A DNA stretch of 18,172 bases from Gallionella sp. UBA4121. Its GTDB lineage: Bacteria > Pseudomonadota > Gammaproteobacteria > Burkholderiales > Gallionellaceae. Location of the stretch: NCBI GenBank assembly GCA_002381565.1, contig DFWZ01000047.1, forward strand, positions 99,792-117,963, written 5' to 3'. The notes beneath the pieces were generated by a model. The model was not told where the DNA came from and searched no databases. It saw only the letters and a program-made list of their open reading frames with translations. The position numbers and the translations under genes are program-made. Position 1 is the first letter of the stretch, and each line of letters begins with the position of its first letter. This document shows positions 14,910-18,172 of this stretch, in pieces.

Positions 14910-16421
14910 ATGAATGCCATGTTTGAATCTGCTGAACTCGGTCACAAAATAGACAAGGACACTTACGACAGGGAAGTCCCAGTGCTGCGCGCTGCCTTGC
15001 TGGACGCGCAGATGGATATGGCAAAGCTGGCGCAATTCCCGGTCATCATTCTGGTTGGCGGAGTAGACGGGGCAGGACGTGGTGAAACCGTCAATTTGCT
15101 CAACGAATGGATGGATCCGCGTTATTTGCAGACACATGGCATGGGCGACCCTTCGGACGAAGAGCTGGATCGCCCGATGATGTGGCGGTTCTGGCGCGAA
15201 CTGCCGCCCAAGGGACGAATTGGCATCTTTCTCGGTTCCTGGTACACCTGGCCGATTATCAAACGGGTGCAAGGGCATACTAAGATGGCCGAACTCGACC
15301 AGAGCCTGGAGCGCGCCCAGCGCCTGGAAACAATGCTGGTTGATGAAGGCGCGCTGATCCTCAAGTTCTGGATGCACTTGTCCCGTGACAGGCAGCAGAA
15401 GCGTCTCAAAATTCTGGAAAAAGACCCCAAAACCCGCTGGCGCGTCACCCCACGCGACTGGGAACATTACAATCTGTATGACAAGTTTCATGTGGTCGGT
15501 GAAAGCGTCATCCGCCACACCAGCACGGCCGAGGCGCCTTGGACCATCGTCGAAGGTTTTGATCCAAACTATCGCAGCCTTACCGTGGGCAAAATCATAC
15601 TCGATGCCATCCGCAAGCGCCTCGATGAGGCCGGCCGTGAAATGACAGAGATTTCAGCGCCGCCACCGCTTCCTTCGATCGACAATCTGGACATCCTGAA
15701 GAAGCTGAATCTGGACCAGAAAATCGACAAAAAAGACTATCTGAATGAGCTTGAGAAGTATCAGGGCAAGCTGGCCCTGTTGACGCGCCAGCCGAAGTTC
15801 AAAAACATCACCGTAATCGCCATGTTCGAGGGCAACGATGCGGCAGGCAAGGGTGGCGCCATCCGCCGTATCACCGGCGCACTGGATGCACGCTGCTACA
15901 ACGTCATTCCGGTCGCAGCGCCTACCGAAGAAGAACGCGCTCAACCCTACCTGTGGCGTTTCTGGCGGCACATCCCACGGCGCGGCCGTGTGACGATTTT
16001 CGACCGGTCCTGGTATGGCCGTGTGCTGGTTGAACGGGTCGAAAAACTTTGTTCTGAAGCCAACTGGATGCGCGCCTACAGCGAAATCAACGATTTCGAA
16101 GCGCAACTGGTGCGCAACAACACCGTCGTGGTCAAGTTCTGGCTGTCCATCAGCAAAGAGGAACAACTCAAACGCTTCAAGGAACGCGAAGCAGTCGCCT
16201 TCAAGCATTTCAAGATAACGCCGGAAGACTGGCGAAATCGCGAGAAGTGGGACGAGTACGAGCAGGCCGTATGCGACATGGTGGACAGGACCAGCACCGA
16301 GATCGCTCCCTGGACGCTGGTCGAAGCCAATGACAAATACTTCGCACGCATCAAGGTGCTGAAGACACTGTGCCAGAAAATCGAAGCGGCAATGAAAAAC
16401 CTTGAAAACAGCAAAACGTAA
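14910..16421 (+). CDS. pap: Polyphosphate:AMP phosphotransferase (tandem PPK2 domains, class II)
   Basis: A 503-residue protein made of two PPK2-type kinase domains. The class transfers phosphate from polyphosphate to AMP, giving ADP. The C-terminal domain (about residues 285-495) has an intact Walker A, EGNDAAGKGG (307-316), and a Walker B/lid segment, FDRSWYGRVLVERV (364-377). The N-terminal domain (about 30-245) has the matching fold marks MWRFWRELP and APWTIVEG. Its Walker A reads GVDGAGRGET, with Arg in place of Lys, and LGSWYTW replaces DRSWY, so this half is probably inactive or structural. ATG 14910 is the first in-frame start after sixA; ATG 14919 is possible. The ribosome site is weak, which fits translational coupling to sixA six bases upstream. 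Confidence 0.93.
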   Translation: MNAMFESAELGHKIDKDTYDREVPVLRAALLDAQMDMAKLAQFPVIILVGGVDGAGRGETVNLLNEWMDPRYLQTHGMGDPSDEELDRPMMWRFWRELPPKGRIGIFLGSWYTWPIIKRVQGHTKMAELDQSLERAQRLETMLVDEGALILKFWMHLSRDRQQKRLKILEKDPKTRWRVTPRDWEHYNLYDKFHVVGESVIRHTSTAEAPWTIVEGFDPNYRSLTVGKIILDAIRKRLDEAGREMTEISAPPPLPSIDNLDILKKLNLDQKIDKKDYLNELEKYQGKLALLTRQPKFKNITVIAMFEGNDAAGKGGAIRRITGALDARCYNVIPVAAPTEEERAQPYLWRFWRHIPRRGRVTIFDRSWYGRVLVERVEKLCSEANWMRAYSEINDFEAQLVRNNTVVVKFWLSISKEEQLKRFKEREAVAFKHFKITPEDWRNREKWDEYEQAVCDMVDRTSTEIAPWTLVEANDKYFARIKVLKTLCQKIEAAMKNLENSKT

Positions 16422-16621
16422 CCGGCTCAATCGCCTTTCGCCAGAAAGCCTGCGAGCAATTGCCACTTGCCGCATAAGAAAATAAAGCGTTAAATTCAGT
16501 CCACGTTTATGTCCTCCGATTGGGAAAGTGCCTGTTAAGCTTTTATACCTCGCTCTTTGCTCACCACCCCTGTGCAACGCCGAAGATAGTCCGCAAACAA
16601 CGGCGGGTTTAGGCGAGCACT

Positions 16622-17638
16622 TTAACCTCTCGGATGATGCTTCGCGTGCAACTGCTTGAGTCGTTCGCGGGCGACGTGGGTGTAAATCTGCGTGGTGGAA
16701 ATATCGGCGTGACCCAGCAGCAGCTGCACCACCCGCAAATCCGCGCCGTGATTGAGCAGATGCGTGGCAAAGGCATGGCGCAGGGTGTGCGGTGACAGCG
16801 GTTTATTAAGTCCTCCGAGACGCGCATGCTTCTTGATCAAGTACCAGAACATCTGGCGTGTCATGCCTTCTCCACGCGCTGTGACAAACAAATCGTCGCT
16901 GACCTGTTTTCCCAACAACACGCCGCGCCCCTCTTCCATGTAGCGACGCAACCAGTCCAGCGCTTCTTCCCCCAGCGGCACCAGACGCTCCTTGTTGCCC
17001 TTGCCCGTCACCCGCACAATCTCCATGTCCATGCTCACCTGATTGATGCGCAGGCTCACCAGTTCAGATACACGCAAACCGGTAGCGTACAGCACTTCAA
17101 ACATGGTGCGATCGCGCAAGCCCAGTACAGTTTCTGTGTCCGGTGCAGCTAACAACAGCTCGACATCCTGTTCGGTCAGGGTCTTGGGCAAGTTGCGCGG
17201 CAGTTTCGGCGTGTCAATTTGCAGCGTTGGATCGATGGCAATTTTTCCCTGACGGAGCAAATAGCGAAACAGCCGTTTGAGACTTGAGAGGTTGCGCCCC
17301 GTCGAACTGGCTTTGGCTTTTTGTACTGTAAACAGGTATGCAAGATAAGTCTGTATGTCGGCGTGCGTGGTTTGTAACAGTGACAATTCAATCTCGCGCA
17401 GCGAAACGACTTCCCTCTCTGCGGCTTGCGGGGGATAACCTGCGACTTGTTCGCTTGCGGATTTAGTCGATTGGCTAGTTGCTTTATCAGAGCCGGCAGA
17501 GAGGGCCTCGTGTTGTTTTTCCAGCCACTCGGCAAACTTGTCCAGATCGCGCCGGTAACTCTCAAGCGTGTTGCGGGACAGACCGTCTTCCAGCCAAAGC
17601 GTGTCGCAGAATTCGTCGAGAAGATCAGCGTTGTTCAT
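16622..17638 (-). CDS. xerD: Tyrosine recombinase XerD with an N-terminal-domain insertion
   Basis: A 338-residue site-specific recombinase that, with XerC, resolves chromosome dimers at dif. The catalytic set is complete: R189 (ATGLRVSEL), K213 (TGKGNKERLVPL), H284-x-x-R287 (SPHTLRHAFATHLL), H310 (LLGHADIST) and the nucleophile Y319 (QIYTHVARERL). The end LKQLHAKHHPRG is the XerD rather than XerC ending. E. coli XerD has 298 residues; the extra 40 or so lie at about 43-85, a hydrophilic Ser/Ala/Gln/Glu stretch between YRRDLDKFAEWLEKQ and HADIQTYLAYLF in the core-binding domain. ATG 17638 overlaps the 3' end of ogt by 14 bases, so ogt-xerD form an operon. It converges on pap across a 200-base gap in which I see no terminator or gene. 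Confidence 0.93.
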   Translation of the reverse strand: MNNADLLDEFCDTLWLEDGLSRNTLESYRRDLDKFAEWLEKQHEALSAGSDKATSQSTKSASEQVAGYPPQAAEREVVSLREIELSLLQTTHADIQTYLAYLFTVQKAKASSTGRNLSSLKRLFRYLLRQGKIAIDPTLQIDTPKLPRNLPKTLTEQDVELLLAAPDTETVLGLRDRTMFEVLYATGLRVSELVSLRINQVSMDMEIVRVTGKGNKERLVPLGEEALDWLRRYMEEGRGVLLGKQVSDDLFVTARGEGMTRQMFWYLIKKHARLGGLNKPLSPHTLRHAFATHLLNHGADLRVVQLLLGHADISTTQIYTHVARERLKQLHAKHHPRG

Positions 17639-18086
17639 GCGCCAGCAACCAGCGTTTGATATCCAGCGGCGCGCCGCTGCCGTGCTTCATGAATCCGCCC
17701 AGGCCTGACTTGCTCACCACGCGATGGCAGGGAATGATAACGGGGATTGGATTTGCGCCGCACGCCTGGCCGACAGCCTGGGCACTCGAATGAAGCTCGC
17801 TGGCAAGCTCGCCATAGCTGCGCGTCTGTCCGCGGGGTATATCCAGCATGGCCTGCCAGACCTTGTTCTGGTGCGGCGTCCCGCCAGCTTCCAGCGGAAT
17901 AGAAAACCCGGCATCGGGATTTTCAAAGTAGTGCTGCAATTGCCGGCACACGCTCTCGGCGAACGCGCTGTCCGGGGGCTGCGGTTTTTCGGTTGCAGGC
18001 AGAAAGTCGATGCCGAGCAAGGCTGCATCACTGCAACGGATACCAAGGAGTCCGAATGGTGCCGATAGTTTTGCCTGATAGTCCAT
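17625..18086 (-). CDS. ogt: Methylated-DNA--[protein]-cysteine S-methyltransferase (Ogt/MGMT)
   Basis: A 153-residue suicide DNA-repair protein that moves the alkyl group of O6-alkylguanine onto its own cysteine. The active-site motif IPCHRVV is intact, with the helix-turn-helix arginine region IPRGQTRSYGELA upstream and VGQACGANPIPVI leading into it. SGLGGFMKHGSGAPLDIKRWLLAHE closes the domain. There is no Ada-type N-terminal domain. The frame is open to 18140, but ATG 18086 gives MDYQAKLSAPFGLLGI, the usual beginning of the family, so I prefer it; no strong ribosome site is seen. Its end overlaps the xerD start by 14 bases. Confidence 0.93.
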   Translation of the reverse strand: MDYQAKLSAPFGLLGIRCSDAALLGIDFLPATEKPQPPDSAFAESVCRQLQHYFENPDAGFSIPLEAGGTPHQNKVWQAMLDIPRGQTRSYGELASELHSSAQAVGQACGANPIPVIIPCHRVVSKSGLGGFMKHGSGAPLDIKRWLLAHEQR

Positions 18087-18172
18087 GTGGCAATGATACA
18101 ACCAAAAAACACAGGATTTCCGGTTGCGCGGAGATGGCACAATAAAAAAGGCTCTATGTGAAATACAGTGGG

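Noticed and set aside
16422..16621. 200-base gap between pap and xerD as a possible small RNA or terminator
   Set aside because: Only short imperfect inverted repeats (for example GCAATTGC and CGCCG/CGGCG) are present, with no T-run and no plausible small frame; I see nothing to annotate.
18140..18172. Possible start of a plus-strand gene at the right edge (GTGAAATACAG...)
   Set aside because: Only about five codons are visible and the ribosome site is not convincing.

Overview
The window reads as ordinary chromosome of a betaproteobacterium. The basis is the gene families (methylcitrate-pathway prpD/prpE, a pcm-tolC pair, yggX, ppk1, a tandem-domain polyphosphate:AMP phosphotransferase, xerD), the fairly GC-rich coding style, and two short palindromes of the Neisseria dRS3 type, which are common in betaproteobacterial genomes. 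A Nitrosomonadales-like lineage is plausible, but I cannot fix the genus. I see no transposase, phage gene, tRNA, rRNA or CRISPR array.

Layout. Bases 1-2588 (+) hold the end of prpD and all of prpE (propionate activation and the methylcitrate pathway), separated by a dRS3-like hairpin. Bases 2578-5884 (-) hold a FemAB/GNAT-like protein that runs tail to tail into prpE, then a TolC-family outer-membrane channel, then a Pcm-family methyltransferase. Bases 6003-9037 (+) hold a TPP riboswitch with a readable switching hairpin, thiC, a small DUF1289 protein whose tail is made by a second dRS3-like repeat, and uppP. A bidirectional terminator at 9044-9067 separates uppP from a convergent TonB-dependent receptor (9080-11287, -). 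The receptor carries the CxxxM and HxM signatures of OprC-type copper receptors.

Bases 11413-13829 (+) hold a Pho-box-like promoter followed by yggX and ppk1 (polyphosphate kinase, TTG start). Bases 13909-14376 (-) encode a Lys/Ala/Pro-rich protein with a C-terminal ribbon-helix-helix-like segment. It is divergent from sixA and pap (14457-16421, +), and the two promoters overlap at an inverted repeat. Bases 16622-18086 (-) hold ogt and xerD, which overlap; this XerD has an insertion of about 40 residues in its N-terminal domain.

Working together: 11.4-16.4 kb looks like a polyphosphate neighbourhood. PPK1 makes polyP under an apparent phosphate-starvation promoter, and PAP uses polyP to phosphorylate AMP. 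Between them lie a phosphohistidine phosphatase (SixA) and a putative DNA-binding protein. The clearest regulatory readings are the thiC translational switch and the Pho box of yggX-ppk1. I see no wholly new multi-gene system. The least described parts are the low-complexity RHH-like protein with its shared operator and the Pho-controlled pairing of yggX with ppk1.
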